64,000 nucleotides of DNA, taken from positions 6,458,506 through 6,522,505 of the forward strand of contig JAQFVV010006200.1 in assembly GCA_028023455.1 (NCBI GenBank). Direction: 5' to 3'. Below the pieces are notes generated by a model. The model was given only the letters and a program-made list of their open reading frames with translations. It was not told the DNA's origin and did no database searches. Each line of letters opens with the position of its first letter. Position 1 is the first letter of the stretch. The position numbers and the translations under genes are program-made. Shown one piece after another: positions 14,601 to 29,600 of the stretch. This DNA is from Epiperipatus broadwayi (taxonomy: Eukaryota > Onychophora > Udeonychophora > Euonychophora > Peripatidae).

Positions 14601-17600
14601 TAGTTTCAAAAGGTTGATTTGCTTATTTCTACCATTTAAAAAGAAAGTTCTTGTTGATACCTCTTAATAAATATGAATTGACTGACTTGCTTGTCCCCAC
14701 AATTTTAAAATTAAAAATCATTGTAGACACTTTAGATGAATGTGAGGAAAACTTTAAAAAAAAAGAAGATTTATAACTTAATAAAACTTGGCTATATATT
14801 GCTTTTATTCATTTTTTCTTTCTTCTCCTGTTGTCAAAGATGATGATCAGATGACATCTGTGGCTGGTTTTAAATTTGACCATTTTTTTGGTTATTAAGG
14901 ACTTTTGTATAAGTCCATAGATAGATTGGTGAGCTAACCCATAGATGTTGGATTTCAAGGAGCAGAAGCAGTCGGTTTTTTAACAAGGCATTTTGATTAT
15001 TTCCTTCATAACGAAAATATTTATTAATACCATTTTCATAGAATTTCAATAACTTTATATTATTCTTGCTGTGTACTGCTTTATATATACATATATCTTC
15101 TTATGCTGATAACTTTAAAACAAGAGTCATTTTTCTTCTTTAAATTTTTTAAAGAGAGAAAAAACAATCAATAGTTCATATTCTTAAAAAAAAAAGAAAA
15201 CTTCATCTTTTTTCAGTTTAAAACGATTGCATATTTCGTAATATTATTAATTGTCATTCTTAAAAAAAAATGGTTATGGAATTGCCTTCAAAACTGCATT
15301 TTTGTTCAGTAATTCTCCTTTTAACAGTTATAAAAACTGACTTTAGTAATATTAATGATTGACTTTAGTAATATCAATGATTACATCTTTCTCCTTTTAA
15401 CAGTAATAAAACAAAACTGAACTGCCCTCGAAATATTGTTTCACTCGTTTTTATATTTCGAATTTCTGATCAAAGAAACTAAAAATCTATCCAAAAATAA
15501 CTGACTTGAGATAGCAATAAATCTCACTCAGACGATTTTTAAGTCATTAACAAAAAAAAAAGATTAACAATTATCTATCTCATCAAAGTACCCCTTTTTT
15601 TTAGACAATCTAAGATAATCTTAGATACAGATAATACAAACAATAAAGCTTGCAATTTACAATTGTTATAAATATGTGTTAAAAGTGTTTTGAGTCTACA
15701 CAACCGTTCTCATTCTTTCCCATTCTTGCACGTGCGTCTTTTCCTTTTTATCTATCAATCGTTTTCACATCTTTCTTATCAGTTTTTCTCTGATCTGCTT
15801 TATTTAATAAAAATACAGCTAAATCATTTCAACACATTATTTAATAAAAATAATATATCCATATATTAAATATAACTTCTTACAATCCTATATTTATTAT
15901 GGTTTATTAATCTATCATCTATAAACTATTTAATAACAAGAATAATACATACACATATAAATCTCTATATAAAAGAATTTTTTTTTTTTTCACTTAAAGA
16001 ATATATATATATGTGAAATGAGAATATATATATATATTGTAGGAGCAAAAATACATATCACTAATTATGCCAATGAAACTGTTCTGCTCCATTTTTCACA
16101 AGTGGAGAAGAGTTTCATTCAAGTTATGGCATCCATGAATATTTTGTATGATAAAATCAGATTAATAGAATAATATGATATATAAAAAAGATATCTTGTA
16201 TGTGATTAGGAAGTGTTCATGTAAAGGACTAGCTGAGCTTCTATGTGATTAATTATGCATATATATATATATATAAATACAAAACCCAAAAAGTTTTAAG
16301 TATATCTGCTGGGTAATGTCTTTCAAGAAGAGAAAGATGTTTGGAGATTTCTTCTATGAATTCTGAGCCTATGATTTGTCATTAACATTTTTGTGCATTT
16401 TAATAACATAATGGACTTTTTAAACTTTGTCTTTTAGTTTTAAACATTGAGATGCTAGAATAAATTATATTAAAAGAATTTCATACAATGACTCATTATT
16501 TTCTACAGTCATTTAATCATAAAACTTGTTTGTTATTGTAACATGCCTTTAACATACGTTTTATTTAGTATTTAGGAATAATTACATGAGTTTTCAACAT
16601 TAGGATTTGATATGTATTAGAAACTCATGCAATTATTACTAAATTATTTACTGATCTTCTGTTTGTTAAATGTATGTTGTATTATTGTTTGTATCATAAG
16701 TTCAAATAATCATTTTAAATAGTCTATTAATTAAAGAATAGTGAATATCAAAAAGTAAAAGAATTTTTTATAAATATTTAGAAAATAACAAAATTTTAAA
16801 CATTACATTTAAAACACCAAATAATATAAATAATAAGAAAAGGATAATTGGATAAAGAATTCTATATTCAAATGACAAGAGCAAAAAAAAAAAAAAGCAC
16901 TTTGGTATGTGTTGAAATGAAACTGCTTAGAGATGTTAACAGAGAGCTGATTGACTAAAGTAATTCTTATTATTAAGAGAAATTAACAAAGTAAATTCAA
17001 AAGAGCAATGGTTGTTGAAAAGATTGGCAGTTTATGAGAATGTATTGCTTAAAAAATGTTAGTTTAGTGATTTTAATATGCACTTTGCTGTTAATAAATT
17101 TAAAATGTAAACATGCTTCTGTATTACACTATATTAAGATAAATTGGAAATATATATATATATATGCTATTTTATTGTGGTTGAAAAATAAGAAATTCTG
17201 GTTTGCATATAACTAAGGTTATTTTGAATTATTTTTGTGATTGAGTGAGTATAAAATAAAAAAAATAAACACCTTTAAATAATAATCAGAAAATAATAAA
17301 AAAAATTTTATAACAGCTTTATAAATATCAATAATAATTATTACACATAAAAAGCCTTTTTCAGCACCTGGTTTAGTGCTCTTTTCAAATGTTAATAATC
17401 TATTTAATGTTATTAATGAATTATTTCAGTCATAAAACTATTTAGTGTTCAATAATGGAATTAGAATAAGCAAATAACCATCTAAATCATTAAAATAAAT
17501 CAAAACGTTCATATATAAATCCAGTAATTACAAAATAATTGATTATATCATAATCATACATCAATCAAATATTACATACATTTTTTTTTTTTACAATTAT

Positions 17601-20600
17601 ATATACAACTTTAAATACAATCTTTACAGATCAGAATGCTTTTTTTGCACCTTTTTAAAAATAACATATTATATTGGAGATGTATTCATCAGCTTAGTTA
17701 ATTGCTATTGATAAGGGATTTCAAAGTTTTTCTTTCTTAACTCTATTTTAAAGCTAAGAAACTGGATATTCATTTACTTAACGATATTTGCTTGAGTATA
17801 GTTGAAAAAATTTTAAGTTTGCCTGGAAAAATCTTAGCAATCTGAAAAAATGTCCACTTGCACTCAAACCTTAGATTAGGGGTATAGTACATGAATTTAT
17901 TAATTAGTATATTATGATACTCATCTGAGTGTACAAAGGTATATATACACACACATAGAACATAAAATTATGTATTTGAATACTAATGAAAATTATTCTC
18001 AATAATTACATTTCTGTCTTGAAATAAGTTCCTGTTAGCAAAATATGATAAAAGTCACTGAGAACTGTACCTGGAATATTATCTTCTATCCATTGGATAG
18101 TAAACAAGAGTGCTGGTCATAGAAGCCCATTCTTGTTTATAAATTGACATTGTAATTCTATTTATTACAGTATAATTTTAATATATACTCAGAAATCAAA
18201 TATAAAACATTAAAAAAATTATTGTTTTTATTTTAAACCCTCTTAAATTTGATCTTTGGTACAGTGTCCAAATACAAAGAGTTATCTGCTATATAATTAA
18301 TTAAGCATTGTAAAATTAGATGAAGAATACTCCATTAACATCTGGCTTATTTCATTCTCCACTGGGCTCATCAGAATATCAATTCTATGGTTTTATCGGT
18401 TCTATCAATGAAGAACTGAAGCCAGTCCTGTGAGATTTTTAAAATACTAAGTCATTTAATGTTATAATTAAATAAGGCACTTAAAAAGTCAATCCATTAA
18501 CAAAACCAGAGTAAGAATAAAAGATCGCCACTAAAAGGTCATTATTAGTAACCAGCCATTGGAAACATCATTGTTAGTTAGTAACCATTAATTTTATTCT
18601 ATTTTTGCATTGTAATTTTTACAGTTGAAGAGAGATCTCAGTGTTGTCTAGTTAATGTAACTTAAGGTATTCTTTATTGTCTTGCTTTCTATCATCTTTT
18701 CACCAAAAGATTAAAGCTGATTACAATTGGTTTATAATTGATGTAACTAAAATATGTAATTTTTGACCTGATGTCATAATTTATAAAGCTATAAAAGCAC
18801 AATGCCTTTGGTTTTAAGCCTTAGAATGCTTGATCCATACTATTAATGTTTAATAACAGGATAAGGGTAAAAAATATTCTCTGCAAGGGTATATAACACT
18901 TTTTACTATCAGAAGAAGGCCAAAAAAGCCTTGTGGGTATCAGATTTTTTTAAACTTTCTTTATTAAATGCTTATATTATTGCTCTGAAGGCTCAGGAAA
19001 AATGACATGGAATATTTAATGAATAGTCTTATGATTAACATTTTTTTTTTTTTAAAAGGTTTTATTTTTTCACTTATTTTACATTTTTTACATGAATTCT
19101 TTTTTTTTTTTTTTTTGACAGGGACAGATGGCTGAAATATTTTTTCATAAAAGTAAGTAAATAAATATATGTTGCTAGAATATAAAGAGGGAAATACTAT
19201 TAGATTTATATTGGCTTAATATTTAAATGTAACTATGTATGTATGATGTTGAAAATTTTCAAAACAATTATCATGTGGCAAATTTTGTATTTACGTAAAT
19301 AATGAAAATGATGTAGTTTTCAGCCTTTTATTTGTAAGAGAGAGAAAGAATTCAAGGGAAATTATTCTGATAATGAAATCTGTTCAAAATAATACATTTT
19401 GAGAATTATCAATTAATTAATTAAGTTATGAATCTTCAATAATTTCATTTAGCTTTTGCTGAAATCATGTGGTGCCTATTTTTATCTAAAGAAAATTTGA
19501 TATAAAGAAATTGAACAACTAAATGAAATTTGATGTATATTTTGAAAAAGATGTAAGTTTTTAAAAAGTATCTAAATTATTAAAAGCACTTAATTTTTAA
19601 CAATAGTTCTCCTCATTTGTTTAGCCTAATTAAAGATCTTAAGGTCATTCATACTGAATCACAATATTTAAATGAATATAATTTAAATGTGTTGAACACT
19701 CGAAAATGTATGTTTGTGTCAAAAAAAATTGAACTTTCCAATTTTACTGGTTTAGTTATAATTCCTATGTATGTCATGTAATCCTTTTTTAGCAAATAGT
19801 TCTTAGTTTTTTTTTAAATTATTACAAATAATCCTTTGATATTCTTTTCACAGAAGTTATGATTCAATTCTTTCATCATTATTCATTTTTGTAAATGCAA
19901 TGCAAAATCTTTTTAGAAATCCCTAATTTATGACTAACATTATTAACTTTGTAAATACAAAAGTTAATTATATTTACATTATAAATCTTTCATAAAAGGG
20001 CCTAAATATGTAAGTAGCAAATTCTTTGGTGAATGTAAAAAATGCTACTTTTTTATTCTTTTGAAATTATTATTTTTTAAAATCATAATTTTTAAAGTGG
20101 GATAATAATTATTGACTTTATCATATAATCATTATAAAATATAAAAAGGGTGTAGTATATAAAATTACTTGTGGGGTTTGCAGTATGGTTTATTATGGAC
20201 ATATGGCAAAACAATTAGAAGGGCTAAAGAACATAATAATGCTATTAATAGGAGAGATGACAGATCTGCATTATTTGTTCACTACTTAAAATATGGACAT
20301 AGAATAGATTGTGTTAAGAATATAAGTCCATCAAATTATATTAAAGAAATTAATAGAAGGAAGATATATGAAATTAATTACATTAATTATAATAGAAATA
20401 ATTGTATGAACATTTATAAAATGTCAATTAATTTAACTAATAATTGGATAATGAAAAATGAATGAAGGGTTATATAATATGTGTTATTATAAAGATATTA
20501 AAGCATAAATTATAGGCTTGTGTTAATTTTATATAGAGTCGGTAGATGTCACTATGCATGCAATATAGGTTATTTTTGTAGTTAAGATATATTGAAAAGG

Positions 20601-23600
20601 GCAAAAATTTAAACATTGCTGAAAAGAGCTTTTATATGTTATAATTAAATGATTATATTACAGCTATTGTCATATATTATTTTGTTGTTAGATAAAGATA
20701 TTTTATTCTATATCATATCTAGGATTTATTTTTAATCAGTATAAAAATAGAGGAAAATAAAACCACTATAAAATCATTTATCTATTATTCTATTTGATAG
20801 ATTATAAATCTAAAAGCATTATGTCATTGAAATAAAAATAAATGTATTTACTTTTTTTAAAAAAAAAAATACAATACTGCTAACTAATTACTATCATTGA
20901 TTTATATTTATATACTGTAATTAAAAAAATCAGAGCTTTATCTGCATTTGAATTCATGTCAGCTAAAGCTAGAAAGATCAAGAGAGTTAAACTGTTTAAT
21001 CATGTTCAAGATCACACCCATTTTATTATGAAACAGAATTTTGAGTCTTAGTCATCAATAATCATAATCTTTTACTTGTATTTAAGCTAATGGTTTGAAT
21101 TTTGAAATACTCCAAAGCTTCAAAATAAGAAAACTTGCCTGGCTAGCTATTTGAATCTGATACTAGTTCAGTAACTGTATCTGTTAATAACTCCATATAT
21201 AGAGCTCATTTATGAACTAATTTCAGGATTTTTGTTGATAGTCAGAGTTTCAACATTAATTTACTGAGCCATATTAAAATTTTGAGATGTATTTTATCCA
21301 TTAGTTAAGAATAGCTAGATTTCCATTAAATGATTCATAGTGAATATTTTTCTCCGAAGTCTGAATTGTGTATCACATTTAGCAAGACAATACATTGATT
21401 ATTATTTCAAGAGGCTTTAAAACATATATATATAGTAAACAGATATTTTATCTTGAGTTTCTTCTGAACCACCAGTCTGTTTGATTTGGAACTGTGCTTT
21501 TCGATGATCTCAAGCAAAAAGGAAAATATTTACAAGATCATCCATAGTGATGATATTAATAATAGTATGCATCTGAATATAGAGTAGATAACTTAAAACT
21601 AAAGATTCCAGGATTGATTTTCAGCTGAGTAATATATTGAAATGGACCTGTGGTTTTACTCCTTTTTTTAGATATATATAATTCTTTATAAGAATGTATG
21701 AGGATTTAAATCTGGGGGTTAATGCTACTTTTAAACTTAATATTCTAACTACTGGTGATCAGACAGAGTATTTAGCTATATTTCTTGACCACCATTCCCA
21801 TCAAACATGCCTAAGTACAGTGAGGGTCTGTCCCTTGCCATTATAGATGCTATTTATCTATAAATCGGTTCAAATCCCCTTTAACTTCTCAGATGTTAGC
21901 CCCATTATTTATCCACTACTAGCTCAAAAAAAAAAAAAAACCATGGCAATACATCATAGAGTATTTATATGTCTGTGTGTGAAGCTTTATTTAGCTAGGT
22001 TTGAAATGAGAGAGAAATGGACAACTAGGCTTAAAAATAATACAAATATAATCAAACAAAATTTAGTTACAATATTCATACACCTTTTATGATATTTAGG
22101 GATGAATCCATTGCATAAATAAATATATATATATATATTTGAAGCAAGTATGTATTCATATCAGAGAAAATTCATTTAATTAGATTGAATTTAACTTATG
22201 AGCTCTGATATTTCTTGCATCCAATATAAAACAATCACATAATTATTATTTAACTATAATAATATAAATAAAGATTAGCAAAATATCAATCAATCAATAA
22301 AATATATATCAAAGTTATAATTAATATTAACTACTAATAATGGAATAAGATACAGTATTTTTTTTATATAGCGCTATGTTTTATAAATTGTAATATTAAT
22401 AATTAGCCATTAAGCTAATGCACATGCGCTTTGTGGATTTTAAACTATAAATGAATGCTCTCACTTTCCAAACACAAGATAAAGTCTTTGTGAAGAGATA
22501 GAATGAATCCATCTATCTTTTCGACCCAAACATTTATGTATGGGCAAATATTAAGCTTTTGGAAATGAGAGCGTGAAGATGTTAAGCGGTCACTTTAAAT
22601 TATTTTTACTATGCCTGAATGAATGACGCTTGCAAAATTTTCTAGAATTTACGATACATCATTCTTATTTGAAATTGAATGATTTGCTGTAGCATTTGTA
22701 AAAAAAAAAATATTAAGAAAACAAAAAATTAAATACATATTTAAAAGTAATACAAAATGGTAAAATTAGTTAGAGAATATTAATATTAAATTTAGTATTT
22801 GCTATACATATTATTATTATTAGTTTTTCTTTTATAATGGTCTTTTATTTTTAAAATATTTATCTTGCCATAGCATCAGAATTCTGATTTTACATTTTAC
22901 TAAAAATATAGATACAAATGTTTCTAAAAAATGATCTGTAAGACAGTTTTAAAGTTTAAGGCTTTATTTGATATATTTTGCTTGAGTTATTCTCTGGCTA
23001 GAATGATGGTATGACAATTATGCATTCGTCATGAATAAGCTGATAAAAATCGTGTGAAAAATGACAGGTAATGCTACTTCTAGATTTCTATGGTTGTTGC
23101 ATGTTGGAACGAGATACTTTTAAAATTAGCATCTGCAGGAAATTAACTAATTCAAGGTTTAGTTCGCTAATGCACTAATTAATTTGTTTCACTTCATCAT
23201 AATGTGATTTTCAGTTATTGCATGGTTTTCCGTATTAACTGTATTAATAATTCACAAGTTATCTCTATTGTTTTAATCACTTAATTTTTTGAGATGCTGT
23301 TAAACAGAATTTTTTCTAGTTGAAGTGATCAAAAATTCTTAATTATGATGATATAACTTTCTTGAAGCAAGAAAGTTTTCTGCCAAAGCTTTCTTTCTAA
23401 ACATCAAAATAAAAAACAAAATAACTGATGTCTCACAATTTTTTTTATCGATAAACACTATTTCAAAATATACATAATAAATCCAGGAACTTTTATTTAT
23501 CATTAGAAATTAATCTAAACAAAAAAAAATACATTCTTTTTTTTTATAACAACAACAAAAAAATATTTTTTACTATTTTTAAGTAAGAATGAAAGAAATA

Positions 23601-26600
23601 AATAGTTTGTGACTTTTAGAAGAAAAAAATAATAATTCCACCCGAGTATTTTTGCTGATATTATTTCTTTCCTTTTTTCTGTTTGATATACCTAAAGGTG
23701 AAAAGCTTGTAAGATCAAACTAGCTTTATTTCATAAAGGTGTCTGAACCACTGTAATATATAAAACTTGATTCAGATTAACTGAATGGAATTGTTAAATG
23801 TTTAATCTGCCATTAAGATATTAAAGGATGCCTGATCTCACAGAAAATTGACCATATAATTATTATTATTGTAAATGGAACCTTATAAACTTATAGAGTA
23901 TGAAAAGTCATTGATCACTGAACGACATACTAGATTAGACTTCTCACTATTATATCAATTATCATATTCATCTTAATAATCTTATACTGCTTGTGATTTA
24001 TACTAGGATACTTTCAATGTCAATTGAAATTTCTTTGTGGTTGTCAATTTGATCATGATAAGAGACTCTTTGAAGATTGAAATTGTCTCAAGATAAATTT
24101 CAAGTAAAGAATATTGTTGACTATGTTATGTGTTAGCAAGTATGTAAAAATATAGTTTAAAAAAATTCTAGCTATATATATCTTATATATTTTTTTAATA
24201 ATCTTTATATAGGACTACCTGTGATCACTAGCATTGGCAAAAAAGAGCTAGCTATTCAACTATAAATTAATTATTCATCAGTGGATGTGCCATATTTTCT
24301 GAATAATAGGAAATATGACATTTATATGCCAATGTAAATATAGACCTGGAGTGAAATTAATTAAGTCATTAATTCTGAATATCGCTACAGGGGGTTGGGC
24401 TAAAATAATAATTGTTGTTATAAATAATTGTTATTTTATCTAATAGAAAAAGGAATCTAGTGATTTGTCTTTATAATTAAATTTATGATCATTTGTAAAT
24501 GAAAAAACAATATGGAGATTTTACAGATTATGATAATTTTTACAGTTTATACATATATATTTAGAAGATTTTTATGGACTTTATAGATATAAACATTGAA
24601 AGTTTAATGGGAATTTCTATTTTAGCTGTGATGTAATTAGGCAAACATCTAATGTAATTGTTTTTTTTTTTTTTTTGCTTAATTACATTATAGTTGAAAT
24701 TTCTCTAGGTAAATGAAAAAAAATTTCCGTTATACTTTCATCACCAATGTTAACCCAGCAATTATTTTCAGACATTTAGCAGTATACGAGCGATTTGCCT
24801 TTAAAAATTGATACATAGAAATTATGTATACATAAGCAAATCCTAATAATACTATAAAAAAAAAATTCATGTAACAGTATAATACTAGCCAAAAAAACTA
24901 AATTTTATTAAAATTCTTCCACAACCATGGTTTCATCTATTAACAAATAGATCTTTTCAAATGAAACTCAACTAAACATGCCATATATATATACCAAAAC
25001 AAAATAGCCTTCCCATCATTCATTTCAAAACCCAACTTCCTTTCACATCAAAGGATATCTTCATGTGATTAATGGCATCAAATTCAAAATAATTTATCAT
25101 CAAAGTTTCTTTTACTCTTCTTTTCATTTCACTTTTTTTCATAAAAGATAACCTCTGCTTTATCAAATAATATTTTATGATCTATATTTAGTTCATGAAT
25201 GTACAAAGCTGAGTTGTTATATTTATTTTTATCTCCATTCTTATGAACTTTAACTCTTTCATTAAAATTTAATTTACTTTGACCTATATAAATTTTATGA
25301 CAACTGCAAGGAATATTATAGACTACACCAGGAATATATTAGGCAGCATTTAATTTTTAATAACACTATATATAAAGTCAGTGTTTGTTGATTATTTAAA
25401 TAAAGTTTAATGAAATTTACAAATAATTTAATATATATTTTTTGTTTTTTACAGTAGGTACTTTATTGTTTTACATCTGCATTTCTTTGTACTTATATGG
25501 AGATCTGTCTATTTATGGAACAGCTGTGCCAAAATCTTTGCGAGATCTTCTGTGGTAAGTTAATGTAGCAATATTTTTTATATTTGAATTAACATTATTT
25601 ACAATATTTCTTATATAAGAGTTAGATACTATTTCTAACAGAGATATATGAATGTGTCTGCATTTAAAATTTTACCAATTTATTATTATTTTATTTTATT
25701 TAACATTATATTATTTTATACATTTAAATGATATAAATATGTGCTTATATCTTCTAACTTCAATTGTTTCATGGTGAAATAATATATTCATCTATTATGC
25801 CCATGAACTGGAGTTTGAATCTTCCAGCTTATGCTTAGAATATTTGCAGCTATAGTTGGTTCATAACCATCTAATTATTGGTTGGCAAATGTATGTAGAG
25901 ATATTTTTAGCTGGAAGTTAAAGTAAGAAAGGAAAATAATAAAAATCCTTATCAATTCACAGTACATTAACTTGGTGAATGTGGCTATATCGCCAGTATT
26001 TTTTAATATTTTATAAATATGCTAAAGAGACATTTGACCTCTGGTGGCCTATTTGTGGCTGTCAATTTTATTTATATTTTTAAAATTAAGTCAGTATTGA
26101 TAACTGAGTTTTCATACATTTCCTTAGAAAGGGAATAAATCAATCTATCAGCCTGGAAGATATATATTAATTATTATATTAGTATAACAAGAGGAAGCTG
26201 TGATAGTATTTGTGAATGAAAGATTGTTCATACTTATATATTCACAAAAACAAGAGACTGTTTATTTGTAAAATGTATTTTTTGTATTTTTTAGCACAGT
26301 AAATGAAACTGCTGATAGTTCATTATGTTGGAATGCAGTGCCATCTATCAACAGAGGCAATGCCTATAGATTATTTGTGGTTCGTAATCTCTTTTCTAAC
26401 TTTTTATTATTAATAGAATGATGATTAAGTTGTATCTTATTAATTTTTTTTTTACTATTTTCATTCTTTAATTTTTCCTTGTAAATTGTGAACATTTACA
26501 TTCAAATATTCTTGCTTTATGCAGAAATGATGATCTTTTCATTGAATTTAAGTCAAGGACCAACATAGCTTTACTTTAAAATTTTAAACTTATCTCAATA

Positions 26601-29600
26601 AATAAAAATAGGAATAATAAATAGACTTTAAAGTGATTACAAAAGAAAAGATTCTTAATCAATTTAATGAATACTTAACATTAAATATTAATTTTAATTG
26701 TGTTAATTAAGTGTTAAAAAAATATTTTTATGTGATAAAAAAAAAAAACTATTCATGATATATTCGAGGTGGCCCCAAAATAACCGGCATAATTCTCTGG
26801 TAGGTGTACCTGTTGCAGTATATATTTCTGCTACATATCTCTTATAACCCTTCTGCATTAATCAGCCAAATCATATTACCATGTGAAATCAAGATGCCAT
26901 GTAGCACATTTTTTTGTAAAGTGTGTTTGGTGTATTTGTTGATTTTTGTAATGACTGAAAAGTTGGAACAACATGAAATTCTATTTTCTATTGGAAAAAT
27001 GGCAAGATAAATAGTTATAATGCTTGAAACAGATTACAATCAAGCTGATTTTGGAAAAGCACAAGTTTATGACTGGTTTAATGGAAGTCTCAAATTCACC
27101 ACATCTCTAAAAAGCATCATGAGTGAAGTCCAATATGAAGATAATGCTGATTTTTTTTATTTTTCTCTCAGAATTAGTTTGTAAGGGTTGAGTGTTTTAT
27201 CTTCAAGTTCTTAACATTTACGTGATGTGGTAAAATGTAAATATCCCATTTTGTGGCAAAGTGAGGAGTGCAAGCTTCATCATGACAAAGCATTGGGTGC
27301 AAGACAATTTTTAATTAAATTCAGCATAACCTAGCTTTATCAGCCATATTGGCTCTATCCCACTTCATGCAACTTTTTTTATTCTCTCAAATGAAAAAAA
27401 TGCCTCAAAATTATTTTTTTTTGGCAGACTTAGAATATGATGAAAAAAAATAATAATGCAGGCATTAAAAGACATCATTTTGCAGGTCGGTAAAGCGAAA
27501 AACAAATTTAGACCAGTATATTGCATCATGAAAAAAAAAAAAACCATTTCTATTATTAAATTTTGGTTACTTTTGGGTACCCCTCCTATAGTATATTTGA
27601 CAGATTTTTTCAAGACTTGCCATTATGTTGAATAGTTAAGATATAATAATGGCTGTTATTATAAAAAAAAAAAAAGAAATTCAATTACAGAAAGAACATT
27701 TTTTTTACATTTTTGATTTACAAATATTAAATATTCTGCACTCGAAACTTTCACATCATCCATTTCATATAAATACATAAATAATCATTATTAATCAATT
27801 ATTAAAGTTAGGGATAATAGCTAATTTAGTAAGTGATTGGTAATGGCCACTAATATATTTATCTGAGATAGTTGGTGACAAAGTTGTGAGTGCAAAATGT
27901 TTCACACTTGTAAATCAAAGTGCAATAATTTAGCATTGGAAAATACTGAGCTAATGATGAAGATGTAAGACATTGTAGCCTAGGTCAACTGAAGATCAGT
28001 GATTCAATGTGAAATGCATCTTGGAATTTTTATTCATATGTTTAAGAATATGAAGTGAATTGAAGTTTTAAATATATCTGAAGAGTTTAAATAATATGGT
28101 AGAGTAATGATTTAAATAAATTTTTATATACCTTATATTTAAACTTTTTTATTGTTATTTTAACATTTATGTTTGAATGCTATAATTCATGCATTTACTT
28201 TCCCCTTCATTTAGAATAAACTTAGTTAAAAAAGAAATATGTATCCTATTCAGCCATAAACATCAAGAGATGAACGTTTTGCATATATATATATATTAAT
28301 TTTTAAAAAAAATCAAATCGTTTCATCTTTCTTTTTGCTTTTTCAATGCTTATTTTATTAAAATTAATCCATTTGACAGTTTTGATTGCCCAGCAATCTT
28401 CCTCAGAGCTACAAAACATATACAAATACAGAAATATACAAATATTTATTCATATAAACAAATGACTAATTTTTTTTACATATACCTTATTACTTATATC
28501 TATATACTCATCAGTTATACTACGCATACATATATTATTCCTATTTACATACAATACATAAATAAATACCACCTTCAATACATCTGTACCAAATATATGC
28601 ACATATATATCTTAAACATATATATACACTAAACTAATCCAAACTTATCTCCATCTATATCATTAATTATTATTATTTCATAAGACAAATCATTAAGTTC
28701 TTAATATTTATTAATTATTTTATATCAATTAATATTATTATGTGTATAAAAACTAGAAAATATAGTCAACCTATGAAACTTATAATCTTATTTATTTATT
28801 AATTTTTTATTAACAATCTAAATATTACTTTATGAAATTTACATTTAAAATTATCATTAAACTTATTGAATATTATAAATTGTTATAAACTATTTTTATT
28901 TTATTATATTATTTAACTAATTCCAATATTCCCACCTCCTCGTCGTTATTCAGCTTTTCCCATTATCACTAATTTGAATTTAAACTTGTTTTTTTTTTTT
29001 TTAAATGTTATATAATAACTTCCTCTTTTGACTTTTTATATAACTAATTTTTATCTCTTAAATCTATTATTTGAAATTATTATTCCAATCCTAATTAAAT
29101 CATGAGTTTTTATCCCATAATCTCTGTTTAATATGGCTTTGATATTATTTATAATGATAGTATCTTTGATTTTTCTTTCTCTTTTATCATTTGTGTATTG
29201 AATTATTTTAATACTGTCTTTTTCAAATACATGCCCTGTTTCCATTGAATGTAAGTAAACTGGTGAATTTTTAACATATTTATATTGTGCTAATCTTCTG
29301 TAAATTTAATTTTTTGTCTTCCCAACATAATTAGACAAGCTGCTAAAAGTTAAAATTCAGGAATCTTGGGATTTGAATTGATGATGTAATGCTTCCATTA
29401 TGTTTTTTGAATTGAAATGACAGTTGAGAAGAGTTAAGTAATTAACTGAAAGTACTTCTGCAGATTGAAAGACTGTGTATAATTATATTTATTTTTTATC
29501 AATATTATATATATGTATATATAGTTTATAGATAATAAGATATAAGTAAAAAAATGAGTCATTTACAAGAAAATATAATGTATGTTTATATGATTAAGTA

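Larger units (their letters stand above)
11573..19121 (+). other. Intron sequence with simple repeats
   Basis: About 7.5 kb of AT-rich intron. Structured items are the GAT/AT repeats at 13022-13060, the short tandem at 13566-13640 and the element tail at 17340-17400. The rest shows only poly-A/T and (TA)n tracts. Confidence 0.5.

Noticed and set aside
18350-18425. tcatcag...ttc pattern (minus CTGATGA...GAAA) as a hammerhead
   Set aside because: The segment between CTGATGA and GAAA (gcccagtggagaat) forms no stem II, and no stem I or III was found.
22460-22590. gctctcactttccaaa / tttggaaatgagagc inverted pair as a MITE
   Set aside because: Arms of only about 16 nt with a mismatch, no target duplication and no second copy seen.
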